Source: Chloroflexota bacterium
GTDB taxonomy: Bacteria > Chloroflexota > UBA11872 > VXOZ01
Length of the DNA stretch: 64,000 nt
Direction: 5' to 3'
Assembly: GCA_958295775.1 (NCBI GenBank)
Contig: CATQHC010000009.1
Location: forward strand, 902,630 to 966,629
Under the pieces are notes generated by a model. That model saw only the letters and a program-made list of their open reading frames with translations, made no database searches and was not told the DNA's origin. Below, in pieces: positions 1-10,000 of this stretch; position 1 is the first letter of the stretch, and each line of letters opens with the position of its first letter. Made by a program: the position numbers and the translations under genes.

Positions 1-1680
1 CAAGGCCGCCACCACCACAGTGGGCGGCAAATACTCATCGTTGATTTTCGGCTCCTGGTTGCGCTCCCCGCCCAACCGGTCGATGAGCTCCCGCACGTTC
101 TCTTCCTCCAACCCATCCAGCAAGTCGACTTTGCTGCCCCGCGCCGCCAGCAGGTGCTCGTAGGCTTGCCTATACAGCGGATGGTGAAAGTCATCGGCAT
201 CGATTACGTCTGCCGCAAGCTTATGCGCTCTGGGATGCACAACCAGCAATCCTAACAGATACTGCTCAAGCTTATCTACCGCGTCCTCCGGTTCGCTCTG
301 CGACGGCTCAGCGCCACCATTCCCGCGGAACTGCGCCGCCTGCCGGGTCGGTCGCCGCGCATGCATCAGGTTCATCAGGACTTCGCTTTGGATGCCTAAA
401 TCCAGCACCTGGGCCAAGCGCTTGAGGTACTGTTGCCGTGCCACGGGATCGCTAATGTCGGTGATGAGCGGGGCCAACGCTTGCACGGCGGCGCGCTTAC
501 CCCCCGTGCTGCCCAAGTCATACTGCTGCGCAATTTGCCGAAACGCATAATCCACAAAGGGCACCGCCTTGTCGATGCAGCTCAGCCAAGCGGCGACGTC
601 CTCGCGCAACACCTCGTCCGGGTCCTTGCCCTCCGGCAACACCGCGATGCGAATATCGGCTGCCAACGTGCTTTCCAGGCGCATGATGTCGCCGACCGAG
701 ACCTGGGTATCCACCCGATCGAATGCCCGGCGCGCCACTTCAAGTCCCCGCAACGTGGCCGCGCTGCCGGCGGCATCGGGATCGAGCGCCAAGACGAGGT
801 TGGTGGTGAGGCCCTTGACGGCTTGTACGTGCTTTTCCGTGAGCGCGGTGCCCATGCTCGCGACGACGTTGGTCTCACCGTGTTGATGCGCCATCATCAC
901 GTCCGTGTAACCTTCCACGATGATGCACCGCTTTCGCTCCCGCAAAGACTGGTGCGCCAGATCGAGGCCGTAGAGCAGCGCGCTCTTATCGAAGATGGGC
1001 GTCTGCGGGGAATTCAGGTACTTCGGCTGAATTTCCGCGCTCAACGTCCGCGCGCCAAACCCGCAGAAACGACCGCGCGCGTCCCGAATGGGAAACATGA
1101 TGCGACCGCGAAACCGGTCGTAGGGCCCGCGATTGCCCTCAGTAAGCAGTCCGGCAGCCAGCAGATCTTCCAACGAGAAGCCAATCTGCAGCAAGTGCGT
1201 GCGGACGGTATCGAAACGGCTGGGAGCAAACCCCAGCATGAAGCGTGCAATACTCTCTTTGTCTATGCCGCGTGCGGCGAGATAGCGCCGCGCCGGCTCG
1301 GCTTCCTGCGACTCGTTAAGCAAGCGCTGGTAGAGCTGCGCCGCCTCCAGATTAATTTGGGCGAGGACTTGGTTGCGGCTGCGCTTGCGCTCCTCTTGGC
1401 GCGAAAGGGCGATGCCGGCGTCCCGCGCTAACGATTCCACCGCCTCCACGAATGAGGATTTTTCGCGCTCCATGACAAAGGAGATCACGTCACCGCCGCG
1501 CCCGCAGCCAAAGCAGCGCCACGTCCCGCGCTCCGGGAAGACAAAGAACGATGGGGTTTTTTCTTCATGAAAAGGGCACAATCCCTTAAGGTAGCGGCCG
1601 CTCTGCTGCAGCCGCACCGCCGCGTTGACTATGTCTACTAAGGAGACCTGTGCTTTAACGTCCTCGACCGGCAACGGCAT
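1..1680 (-). CDS. dnaG: DNA primase DnaG (3' end cut by window edge)
   Basis: Synthesises RNA primers for the replication fork together with DnaB helicase. Reading the minus strand from ATG at 1680 gives MPLPVEDVKAQVSLVDIVNA, then a CHC2 zinc finger (GLCPFHEEKTPSF, then WRCFGCG), the primase catalytic core, and a TOPRIM domain with the acidic motif EGYTDVM and LALDPDAAG. A DnaB-interaction type C-terminal region (EDAVDKLEQYLLGLLVVHPRAHK) runs off the window, so 560 codons are visible and the stop is not. There is no in-frame stop from 1680 to 1. Long plus-strand open frames over this gene are shadows. Very confident in the identity. The gene is the leftmost of several replication genes here (recF, DciA-like). 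Confidence 0.97.
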   Translation of the reverse strand, partial: MPLPVEDVKAQVSLVDIVNAAVRLQQSGRYLKGLCPFHEEKTPSFFVFPERGTWRCFGCGRGGDVISFVMEREKSSFVEAVESLARDAGIALSRQEERKRSRNQVLAQINLEAAQLYQRLLNESQEAEPARRYLAARGIDKESIARFMLGFAPSRFDTVRTHLLQIGFSLEDLLAAGLLTEGNRGPYDRFRGRIMFPIRDARGRFCGFGARTLSAEIQPKYLNSPQTPIFDKSALLYGLDLAHQSLRERKRCIIVEGYTDVMMAHQHGETNVVASMGTALTEKHVQAVKGLTTNLVLALDPDAAGSAATLRGLEVARRAFDRVDTQVSVGDIMRLESTLAADIRIAVLPEGKDPDEVLREDVAAWLSCIDKAVPFVDYAFRQIAQQYDLGSTGGKRAAVQALAPLITDISDPVARQQYLKRLAQVLDLGIQSEVLMNLMHARRPTRQAAQFRGNGGAEPSQSEPEDAVDKLEQYLLGLLVVHPRAHKLAADVIDADDFHHPLYRQAYEHLLAARGSKVDLLDGLEEENVRELIDRLGGERNQEPKINDEYLPPTVVVAAL

Positions 1681-2305
1681 CCGTCAGTCGGTACCTTCCG
1701 CTATCTGGATTCGGTTAAATCAAGTATGCAGCCTCAAGAGCGCGCAAGCGTCACAAATTGACCACGGCGTATTTTTCGCCAGCTTTTACGGCGTTGGCTG
1801 AGCCCGCTTCCGACGGGCCACCCACACGCGGCCCCCAATCGCCGCATGCACGAAGAAGCACGCCCACCGCCCGCTTTCGCAGGCGCTTCCCTAAGGAAAG
1901 TCTTACCCACCTTATTGCGGGTTTTGGCCATCGCAACGCACGCGAGGCATACTGCCTCCAGTATACCATACAAATTGGAAAATATGGAGTGTCAAGAGGT
2001 TAATGTACGTTCTTTCATTCCTTATCTCCCAAAGAACTGAAGCCACTGAGAATTGCCATGCTCCACAATACCGATGCCAAACCGCCCTTGCGCGAAAACT
2101 TCCAGACCAATATCCAAATCATCTGGCAGCGGTCCCAATTCTTTGGGTTCCGTTCCAAGAAACCATCAATCCTTATGCCCGGCCTCACTGCCCTCCCGTA
2201 GCTGTGATATGCTCACACTGAACAAATACGTTGAGTGAACTATTGTCAGCGCGCAAGACAGCGCATTGTGATGGTGGCAGCGCGCGCACCCCAAAGGAGT
2301 GCAGA
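1681..2305. other. Gene-free stretch between dnaG and oxidoreductase
   Basis: No convincing coding frame on either strand. It separates two divergent genes and should hold both promoters; the candidate dnaG promoter is listed separately. Confidence 0.5.
1960..1995 (-). promoter_or_regulatory. Candidate dnaG promoter
   Basis: On the minus strand a perfect TTGACA (1995-1990) is followed by TATGGT after 19 bp and by an extended -10 type TGGTATACT (TATACT at 1965-1960). Spacing is not ideal for either -10, and the leader to dnaG would be about 270 nt, so this is only a candidate. Confidence 0.3.
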
Positions 2306-3298
2306 GTGGCGATGATTACTCTCGGTGTAATTGGGTGCGGCAACATGGCGCGCAACCACATGCGCAACGCGGTGGTCATGGATGGTGTCCGTCTGCACGG
2401 CTATGCCGATGTTTTCCCGGACGCCGCCACGGGCTTTCTCAACGAATTTGGCGGCGCGTACGCCACGGCGGACCCAAACGACCTCCTGGCGGACGACGCA
2501 ATCGATGCCGTGCTCGTTTCCACGCACCACGATACCCACGTGACGCTGGGCGTCGCGGCGGCGCAGGCCGGCAAGCACATCCTCATGGAAAAACCCATGT
2601 CCATGACGGTGCCCCAGTGCGATGCGGTGGTGGCGGCCGTGGAAAAGGCCGGCGTACGCCTGATGACGGGCTTCAAGCTGCGTTTCGCGCCCTTGATCCA
2701 AGAGGCCAAGCGGCTGGCGCCGGAGCCGTTCCTGTTGGTGGGCCAGATGATGTGCAATCGCTGGCCCGATACGCTCTGGGCGGTTGATCCGGTCAAGGGC
2801 GGCGGCAATATTCTCTCCCAAGGCTGTCATACATTCGACTTGATCTGCTACCTGGCCGGGTCAAAACCGGTGGAGGTCTTCGCTGTCGGCGGCAACTACA
2901 CCCATGAGAATAAGACGTATCCAGACAACATGGCCGGTCTCATTCGATTCGCAAACGGCGCGGCGGCGAGTGTCGTCCAGGGCGACGCGGCCGATTCGAC
3001 TTCAGTCTCAAAATTCTTCTTCGAGGTCTTTGACAACGGCACCAGCGTGCAACTCTACGACCGGCTGCACCGGGCAACGGTCTCCGGCGCGAGCGTCGCG
3101 GACCCCGGCGAACGCCACGCGCCGGCTGACGCCGACCCGGAAGGACTTCAACAAGAGCTCACAGAGTTCATCCACGGCTTGAACACCGGCGCGCCCTGGG
3201 CAATCGGCGCCGATCACCATGCCGGCAGACGCGCGACGGCCCTGGCGCATGCTTTCTTTGCGGCAATCGCAACCGGCAATCCGCAGCGGCTCACTTAG
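2306..3298 (+). CDS. Gfo/Idh/MocA family NAD(P)-dependent oxidoreductase
   Basis: Predicted sugar or inositol-type dehydrogenase. The N-terminal Rossmann fold has GVIGCGNMARNHM, and the family's catalytic-region motif EKP is present (LMEKPMSM), followed by a C-terminal alpha/beta domain. The length of about 330 residues is normal for the family. The start is ambiguous: GTG at 2306 sits 6 nt after GGAG (2296-2299), and ATG at 2312 sits 12 nt after it. A longer frame from 2231 adds 25 unlike residues and is rejected. The gene stands alone. Substrate cannot be told from sequence. Confidence 0.88.
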   Translation: MAMITLGVIGCGNMARNHMRNAVVMDGVRLHGYADVFPDAATGFLNEFGGAYATADPNDLLADDAIDAVLVSTHHDTHVTLGVAAAQAGKHILMEKPMSMTVPQCDAVVAAVEKAGVRLMTGFKLRFAPLIQEAKRLAPEPFLLVGQMMCNRWPDTLWAVDPVKGGGNILSQGCHTFDLICYLAGSKPVEVFAVGGNYTHENKTYPDNMAGLIRFANGAAASVVQGDAADSTSVSKFFFEVFDNGTSVQLYDRLHRATVSGASVADPGERHAPADADPEGLQQELTEFIHGLNTGAPWAIGADHHAGRRATALAHAFFAAIATGNPQRLT

Positions 3299-3722
3299 TA
3301 GGTGCTGTGTATGCGTGAAGGGAGGTCAGGGCGCGCGCGAGGAGACTCTCTAGATGTGCGACCAATTTAGTGATGCTGGGCAGAAATGGCGAAGACTCAC
3401 CCTCACCCCGACCCTCTCCCTCGAGGGAGAGGGTGCAGAATGCGGAACCAAGCAAGAGCGGAGCCTGCCCGTAATTGATACGGGGCGAGGGGAATCTTCT
3501 CATCTACCGGTCTGAGTCGTGCAAGGGTCTCCGTCAAGGGAGAGGGGCTTGCAGACTTCCAGCCTGGGTTGGTTAAGGGTTTTCACAGGATGCGGGCCAA
3601 ACAGTCACTCTGAGAGGCGGCCTCGGTTGTGCTGGGTTGGTAAGCACGTTGCACAGACGAGGCTTGGTTAAGGTTGGTTAAGCGAAGCAGAACTGTAATG
3701 TAAGAAGAAAGGTGAAGGAAAC
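3299..3722. other. Intergenic stretch with a repeat
   Basis: Contains the 3397-3547 repeat and no coding frame. The 3' part (3690-3722) leads into a purine-rich ribosome-binding region for the next gene. Confidence 0.5.
3397..3547. repeat. Dispersed repeat, possible IS5-derived MITE
   Basis: The left end TCACCCTCACCCCGACCC plus CTCTCCCTCGAGGGAGAG and the right end GCAAGGGTCTCC...CAAGGGAGAGG are inverted relative to each other. They resemble the ends that bound the IS5-type relic at 33480-34170. About 90 bp between them has no recognisable content. Confidence 0.55.
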
Positions 3723-4619
3723 ATGCCAATTGACTTTCATCAACACATCATGGTGCCGACGGACTATGACGCCGGCAACCCGCGCATTGGCGAGCACGTG
3801 GTGGCGCACATCGAGGCACACGGCGGCGGCAAGGCGGTAGTGCTGCCGTTGGCCAAGGGCAACAGCACGGCTATGGCCAAAGAGAAGTGGGGCGTGGAGC
3901 AGACGGCCATGCGCACCGACTACGCGCTGCAGGCCTACGACCGCTTTCCCGATACCATCATTCCCTTCTGCCACGTAGACCCTCTGCGGCCCGACGCTTT
4001 GGATGAGATTCGACGGTTCCATGAACTGGGCTGTATGGGCTTTGGCGAACACAAGGTACGGCTGCCGGTAGACCACCCGGACAGCCTGGACATCTACGAA
4101 CTCTGCGGCAAGCTGGGCTGGGTGGTGCTCCTCCACTTCGAGTACCGCAACTACAACTACAACTTCGAGCAGTTCGACCAGGTGCTGGAAGCCTTTCCCG
4201 ATACGGTCTTCGTGGCGCACGCGCAGGCATGGTGGGCGAATGTGAGCGCTGAAGTGCCCCGCGACTGGCGCGCCGAAGGCTATACCAGCTATCCGCCGGG
4301 TCCGGTGGTGCGCGGCGGCCTGAGCGACCAATGGCTATCCAAGTACCCGAACCTCTATGGGGACATGTCGGCCGGTTCCGGCCTAAACGCGATTTCCCGC
4401 GACCCGGAATTTGGCGCGGAGTTCGTGAACCGCCACTGGAAGCAGTTGCTCTGGGCCACGGACTGCCACTGCCTGGACGGCAAAGGCAACTGGGAGAACG
4501 CGGGGCCTCGTCCCTGTTTTGCCTCGCAGACGCTGCCGTTGCTCAAAGAGTATTGCGACTCGGAAGAGAAATACCACGCGATCACGCAAGGCAACGCCGA
4601 GCGCGTGCTGGGGCTTTAG
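3723..4619 (+). CDS. Amidohydrolase-family (amidohydrolase_2) metal-dependent hydrolase
   Basis: TIM-barrel hydrolase/decarboxylase of the amidohydrolase superfamily. The metal-binding HxH is at residues 6-8 (IDFHQHIM), and a late aspartate in LLWATDCHC is the expected barrel-end ligand. Length 298 aa is normal. ATG at 3723 follows a purine-rich GAAGAAAGGTGAAGGAAAC ribosome-binding region. The gene is single, with repeats on both sides. Substrate unknown; relatives act on carboxylated aromatics or lactones. It differs from the two amidohydrolases at 41.3-42.8 kb. Confidence 0.82.
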   Translation: MPIDFHQHIMVPTDYDAGNPRIGEHVVAHIEAHGGGKAVVLPLAKGNSTAMAKEKWGVEQTAMRTDYALQAYDRFPDTIIPFCHVDPLRPDALDEIRRFHELGCMGFGEHKVRLPVDHPDSLDIYELCGKLGWVVLLHFEYRNYNYNFEQFDQVLEAFPDTVFVAHAQAWWANVSAEVPRDWRAEGYTSYPPGPVVRGGLSDQWLSKYPNLYGDMSAGSGLNAISRDPEFGAEFVNRHWKQLLWATDCHCLDGKGNWENAGPRPCFASQTLPLLKEYCDSEEKYHAITQGNAERVLGL

Positions 4620-4785
4620 GCAGTCAACGCCGAGCGTGGTGTAGCCGTGCAAGTCTTGCGAGCACTGTGCCCTAACTGCCGGTCAACAAGGCGAGCGGCC
4701 ATTCCCCAAGCGCAAATTCGCCCGGGTAACTTCGGCACGCGTTTGCTGCCAAGCTAGAGTCTTGCAAGAATTGCTGCCATTGACC

Positions 4786-4818
4786 CGTTCATACTTCGAC
4801 AGGCTCAGTACGAACGGG
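4786..4818. repeat. Dispersed CGTTC...GACAGGCTCAGTAC...GAACG palindrome
   Basis: The arms CGTTCATAC and GTACGAACG flank TTCGACAGGCTCA. Diverged relatives occur at 48967-48995 and near 41155-41182. Short intergenic palindromes of this type recur in many bacterial genomes. Confidence 0.55.
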
Positions 4819-4885
4819 GAGGGTGTCCACTTTGTGCGCTTCGTGATTGAAAAATCCAGAGTGATATCTGCCGGTCTCTAATAGA

Positions 4886-4919
4886 AGCTGGCAGGGCACT
4901 TCATCCTGCCCTGCCAGCT
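4886..4919 (-). terminator. Hairpin terminator after the YceI gene
   Basis: Perfect 13-bp stem AGCTGGCAGGGCA / TGCCCTGCCAGCT with an 8-nt loop, 14 bp beyond the YceI stop. The following U tract is weak (TTCTATTAG on the minus strand). It may also act on plus-strand transcripts. Confidence 0.6.
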
Positions 4920-4932
4920 ATTCTGATATCTC

Positions 4933-5652
4933 TTATTTCTCGCGCACAACCGTGAAGTCAATCTCCAAGCGAATTTCGTCCACCACGCTGACCACCACGG
5001 CCACGCGCGGCTTGGTCAAGCCGAATTGCTCAAAGGTGATGGTCGTCTTGGCGGTGCCTGTCGACTCGGGGGCGCCGGCCTGAATGACCGTTTCCCACGT
5101 CACCTCGCTCGTCTGTTCCTGAATGGTAAAGTCACCAACCATCTGCACTGTCACCTCGCCGGAGGTCGGCAGCGGCCAGGGCAGTCCCTGAATCTCTTTC
5201 ACCACAAACGTGGCGTTGGGATACTGGTCGGTTTGGAGGGTGTTGCGCTTGACGTAACTGTCGCGCCGGCTGGAGTCACTGGTCAGACCGGCCAGACCGA
5301 CCACGATTTGCGACTCTTCGCTCACCACGTTGCCGTCTGCATCCAGCACGATGGCGCCGGTGACGTCCATGGTCTCGCCGATGGCATCATTGGGCGAGGT
5401 CAAGTTGGCCAGTTGTTCTCTGATGAGATAGCGGGCGGTGGAGCGCGCCGGATCGATGGCGAAGACGACATTGGCTGGAGTGCTGCTGTCTTTTTGCTCC
5501 GGCGCCTGGGTTGCCGCCGGTTCCGCAGTCGCCGCGGGTGCTTCCGTCGCCGCTGGCGCCGCGGTTGGTTCCGCCTGCGGTTCATCACCGCCGCACGCCA
5601 CCAATCCCAGCGTTACTGCAAATATGAGGGCTATTACAAGAAATCTCCGCAT
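4933..5652 (-). CDS. YceI-like lipoprotein
   Basis: Secreted, lipid-anchored lipocalin-like protein. The N-terminus MRRFLVIALIFAVTLGLVAC is a lipoprotein signal with lipobox LVAC. A low-complexity Ala/Pro/Glu/Thr linker follows (to about residue 60), then the YceI beta-barrel (from FAIDPARSTARYLIREQL to the C-terminus). The family is thought to bind polyisoprenoids or amides in the cell envelope. 239 aa. The gene is monocistronic, with a strong hairpin directly downstream. The long plus-strand frame across it is a shadow. Confidence 0.85.
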   Translation of the reverse strand: MRRFLVIALIFAVTLGLVACGGDEPQAEPTAAPAATEAPAATAEPAATQAPEQKDSSTPANVVFAIDPARSTARYLIREQLANLTSPNDAIGETMDVTGAIVLDADGNVVSEESQIVVGLAGLTSDSSRRDSYVKRNTLQTDQYPNATFVVKEIQGLPWPLPTSGEVTVQMVGDFTIQEQTSEVTWETVIQAGAPESTGTAKTTITFEQFGLTKPRVAVVVSVVDEIRLEIDFTVVREK

Positions 5653-5895
5653 GCCTGGCTCCTTACGCTTCTCTCACTACCTAATGTCATAGTCCCCCTT
5701 AAGTATATGCGCTCAGACTTAGGACTGCCTGAGAATTCGTACGCTGTGCACGTCAATTTGCATCCCATTTCACGAGAAGACCTACGCCCGGTTCAGTTGG
5801 AATTTGTATGCGCTCATTGGTACGATGGGGCATAGCGTCACTTTGCGAGTAACGTCATGAAAGCACGCTCACAGTCAAAGAAGGAGCACACACCA

Positions 5896-6813
5896 GTGAT
5901 GACCCCAGCGGAACTGCGCGAACGCTTGCGCACCGTGATCCCGTTTCCCGTAACCCCGTTTAATGATGATTATTCCCTCGATCTCGACGGCCTGCGCCGC
6001 AACATCGACTTTCTGGCGCGTGAAGGCTCCCCGGCCGTCCTTGCGGCCGGCGGCACCGGCGAGTTTTTCTCTTTGACGTTTACCGAGTGGCAGGACGTCG
6101 TCACCGCCACTATCGAGGCGGCAGCCGGCCGCTGCCTCCTGCTGGCGGGCGTGGGCGTGAATCCGGCCGTGGGCGCGGAAATGGCGCAATTCGCCGAGAG
6201 CGTCGGCGTGGACGGCCTGCTGATAATGCCGCCGTACTACGGTCAGTCGAGCGACGAAGGCTTCTACCAGTACTACAAGGCGATTGCGGACGCCACCAGC
6301 CTCGGCGTCTTCCCCTATGCGCGCGATCACGCGAAACTCGGCCCGGAATTAGTCGACCGTCTCGCTGACATTCCCAACATTGTGGCCTTCAAGGACGGCC
6401 AAGGCGACGTGCGCATGTTCCAGCGCGTTCGCTCCCACGTAGGCGATAGGTTGCTCTGGCTGGCGGGCGTGGGCGACGATCTGTTGCACGCCTATTTTGC
6501 GGCGGGCGCTGAGGGCTATACCTCCAGCAACGCCAACTACAATCCGAAATCAGCCATCGAGGCCCTCGACCTGGCGCGGGCGGGCCGCTTCAGCGAGCTA
6601 CAGGCAAAGATCGAGCGCGAGACCCTGCCGATCTACAACATCCGCTACAAGGTGCGCGGCTACGAGGTCACCGTGATGAAGGAAGTCATGATGGCCATCG
6701 GCCTGGCCGGCGGTCCCGTGCGCCCGCCGCTGGCGGAACTGTCACCGCAAGACAAAGCCGAAGTGCACGCGGCAGTAGCCAAGATCGGACTGCGGGAGTT
6801 GGTCAGCGCCTAA
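5896..6813 (+). CDS. 5-dehydro-4-deoxyglucarate dehydratase-like DapA-superfamily aldolase
   Basis: TIM-barrel class I aldolase/dehydratase. The phosphate-site-like motif reads AAGGTGEFFSLT (the TGEFFSL form typical of KdgD, unlike the TGE(S/A)PTL of true DapA). The Schiff-base lysine is in VAFKDGQGD (about residue 165), and PYARDHA resembles the KdgD YxRDxA block. This points to conversion of 5-dehydro-4-deoxyglucarate to 2-oxoglutarate semialdehyde. GTG 5896 or ATG 5899 follows AAGGAG (5881-5886); the upstream ATG at 5857 is less likely. Other aldolase substrates are possible. The real dapA is at 59.3 kb. Confidence 0.8.
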   Translation: MMTPAELRERLRTVIPFPVTPFNDDYSLDLDGLRRNIDFLAREGSPAVLAAGGTGEFFSLTFTEWQDVVTATIEAAAGRCLLLAGVGVNPAVGAEMAQFAESVGVDGLLIMPPYYGQSSDEGFYQYYKAIADATSLGVFPYARDHAKLGPELVDRLADIPNIVAFKDGQGDVRMFQRVRSHVGDRLLWLAGVGDDLLHAYFAAGAEGYTSSNANYNPKSAIEALDLARAGRFSELQAKIERETLPIYNIRYKVRGYEVTVMKEVMMAIGLAGGPVRPPLAELSPQDKAEVHAAVAKIGLRELVSA

Positions 6814-6897
6814 GTGTATAGCCGCGATCAACCTGAATGAAGACCTAAGAAGCCCGGCCCTGCACCGGGCCAGATGGTGGCGCTTTGGCGCAGACCG

Positions 6898-6928
6898 GAT
6901 GGATTCCCGCGCAAGCGGGAATGACGGA
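6898..6928. repeat. GGATTCCCGC...GCGGGAATGAC palindrome
   Basis: GGATTCCCGCGCAAGCGGGAATGACGG is a short palindromic intergenic repeat of a type common in bacterial genomes. It lies between two convergent genes. Confidence 0.45.
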
Positions 6929-7085
6929 TGACGCGCTCCTCGCGTTACCCTCTCGCATTCGGTCAATTGTACGTCTTCTTCAATATACAAAAGACGGATT
7001 GCACGGCCCATCTCAATTGACAAGGCCTAGGAACAGTCACTTGCGCTGGCCCAAGTGGGCACGGCAAGGGAGCGTCGCGACTCAC

Positions 7086-10000
7086 CTATTTGTGCTCAAC
7101 GCGGTAGATTGTTACTCGCTCGTTGCGGTAGACCGGGGCAATCCCAAATTCGCTCATCAGCTCAAACTTGCCCAGGCCCGGACCCTGATAGTAAGCGCGT
7201 TCCAAGTCACCCAGGTAGACATAGTCCACGCCGTACTGGCGGAGCAGTTTGAGCGTCAGGTCATAGTCCGCGGTCTCGTAGATCGTTTGGATATCCAGCT
7301 TCCGTTGCTCGATCATAGGGCGGTACTCCCAGCGCTGGAGCCATTCATGAGAATCCCAGCCCAGCACCGTAGGCAAGCCGGTGTGGATGCTCACGCGCGC
7401 TCCCCAACGAAAATACGGGATGGACGCCTCCAGCACCGTGGGCGTGCCGTCAATGTTGTCTTGCAGCCAGTGGATTGCCTCCAGGTCCCATTTGAGCGGG
7501 ATTTCCCGGTCCTGATCGAATATCACGCCTTCCCGCATGAAGGCCGTGCCGTCCAACGTCACGAGATCCGGCACCAATCGCTGCTGGGCGCGGTGGGGAA
7601 TTGCCGAGAGCGGATAGAGGAGGGCCAGCAGCACGAGCAGCGCCCCTACCGGCAAGAGAAAACGCCGGAGGCGCGCCTGTTGCCACAGCAACGGCAGCGT
7701 CGCCGCAGCCGCCAATGCCAGCAAATTCCAGGCTTGCAGGTAGAACTTGAACACGGTATTCATGCGCCCGACGTCGCCGTCGATGGCGAAGAACTCAGGG
7801 AAGATGCCCAATACCGCCGCCAGCGCCACCATGCCGGCCAGCAGGCGGGTGGGGAGCCTCGCGGGAGAACCCAACGCAACCAACAACGCCAGCAGGATGG
7901 TGATTTCCAGCAAGAGCACGATCGGCCGCTGCCACAGCACGCTGGCGAGTACAATCTGCAGCACTGACAGGATGGCAATTAGGCGGACATCGAACGCAGC
8001 CCGCCACCGGTACAACTCCCGCACCAGGAAGATGGCAACGAAGAAGAGCGACACCCCGTGAATTACGAGATATTGCCACAGCGGAGTTTGATCTTCAATG
8101 CTCCGCACGCCGAGGAAGAATGACTGGTAATTGTCGAGGTACGAACCGAAGGCCATTCGCCCGACAAGGTAGAGACCGACTGCGGCTGCGACCACACGTA
8201 CCCTTGCCGGAATCTCAAAGCGGATAAGACCGCGGCGCTCAACTAAGATCACTGCCCCTCCGAGGAGCAGGGCATAGGTGGGATAGTCCCAGGTATTCGC
8301 GGTACGCAAAAAGCCCAGCACAAAGCCGCTAAGCAGCAGCAGGGGCAAGGTGGGAAAGCGCAGCAACGGGCGCAGCCACTCGAGAAGCGTCGGGCCGGAG
8401 CTCCGCACTCTCTCGATGGGATTGAGGTGGTAGCTCAAGACAAAGGCCAGGGCAAGCACCGGTATCACCATTGTGAAGGGCAACGCCAGCACGTGAGGAT
8501 GCAAATCGCCGTAGAGAAATGTGAAAAACGGGAACTCATGGATTGCGCCTTCGATCAGGCGCGTGCTGTGCCAGTAATCGAAACCCGGCGGCGGTTCGGC
8601 TCGCAACAGGTTGCCCGCGGTTTGCCCCAGCCAGTCCCAACCGGCACGCAGGCGGTTCGGTCCCGCATTCGCCGCCAGCCGCGTGAACCATTGCACCGCG
8701 CCGTCCAGGTTGCCGAGAACGGTCACGAGGACGATGGCGCCGACGCCGGCGAGCAACCGCATGTTTCGCGACGCTGTGCGCCACACGGTGCACCCAAACG
8801 TGTAGACATTTGCCGCGAGCAGGGCCGCCACCAACGGCACGACCAGGTTGTAGGCCACCGACGGCACTATGCCCAGCAAGCGAATTAACGTGCCGAACAC
8901 CTGGTGCCCCATGTAGTAGTAGTTGATGTAGCCTCCCGCAAACCACGGGTCGTACGGCGGGTACTGTCCGGCCTTGATGAGCGCGTTCATGTGGGCAAAA
9001 TCCATGGGCTTCTCGCCGCCATAGAAAGGATGCCAGAGATCGGGATTCGTGAGGCGGACCCACAGAAAGAAGAGGAACGTACCGGTGAAGACCACCTCGC
9101 TGAGAACGATTTCGGTGCGCTGAACTTTCAGGAAGTGCACGAACCGCTGCCAGGTGCGGCGCAAGACCCAGGCGCTTGCCGCTGCCAGCAGCGCAATTGC
9201 AAGCCACGTGGACGCGCGGCCGGCCGCGAGTACGCCGCTGTTTGCCAGCCACCAGGAAATGTAGGCAACCGCCAAGAGCGCGATGCTCTTCGCAAGCAGG
9301 TAGCCACGGTCAGGAGCCATAGGTAAAATATGCCAGAGCAGCGGCCAGGCGAGCCAGCCCAGCATCAGCACCGCCAGCCACCAGACCAGCCACGGCACGG
9401 CGTTAACGATGCTGCCACGCTCAAAGTAGCCCGACCACGTGCCGCCTGACCGGACGCCGCTGCTTTGTGTTCCGTCGAGCAAGAGGCCGTTGTAAAGGAG
9501 TTGCCGCGGCGAGAGCGTTTGGGGCAGCGCGGACAGGTGCGGCTCAAGCAAGGCGCGCAGCCGTTCTTGGTCGTAGCGATCGGTCTTTACGAAGAGATGG
9601 ACCGTCGGGTGGTCAAAGACGAGAAAGTTCTCTTCTGCTTTGCTATCGTCAATTTCCCAGCCAAAGAGCCGGGGGAAGTGCGTGAACGTGCGCACGGGGG
9701 CGAAGCCAAGTTCACCGGCAAAGAGGTGACGGTAATACTGCGACATCATGGGGAAGCGCGCCGGAAGCTGCTGTATCACACCATGCGTACGCCCGCTGCT
9801 CACGACGATGTAGTCCGTTTGGTGGAGCGCCGCCAGCAGTTGTTCTAGTTTTTCCGGTGTATCCGCGCCAAATACCTGAAGCTGCACGTATTGATAGCGC
9901 TCCGGCGCGCGTTCCTGTCCGGGCAGGCGCAGCGGCAGCGCGTCGTCCCAGTGCTCTTCCGCCAGCACCGCGCCGGCCGGGACGTTCTGATAGATCCACT

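Larger units (their letters stand above)
4620..4932. other. Intergenic stretch with a palindrome and a terminator
   Basis: No coding frame. It contains a dispersed palindrome (4786-4818) and a strong hairpin (4886-4919), both listed separately. Confidence 0.5.

Noticed and set aside
433..1431. 332-codon plus-strand frame over dnaG
   Set aside because: Opposite strand encodes the primase with zinc finger and TOPRIM motifs; the frame has no recognisable protein features.
5026..5835. 269-codon plus-strand frame over the YceI gene
   Set aside because: Shadow of a gene with a clear lipoprotein signal and YceI core.
6885..7967. 360-codon plus-strand frame
   Set aside because: Antisense to the C-terminus of the YYY-domain protein; composition is His/Arg/Gln-rich, typical of a shadow frame.
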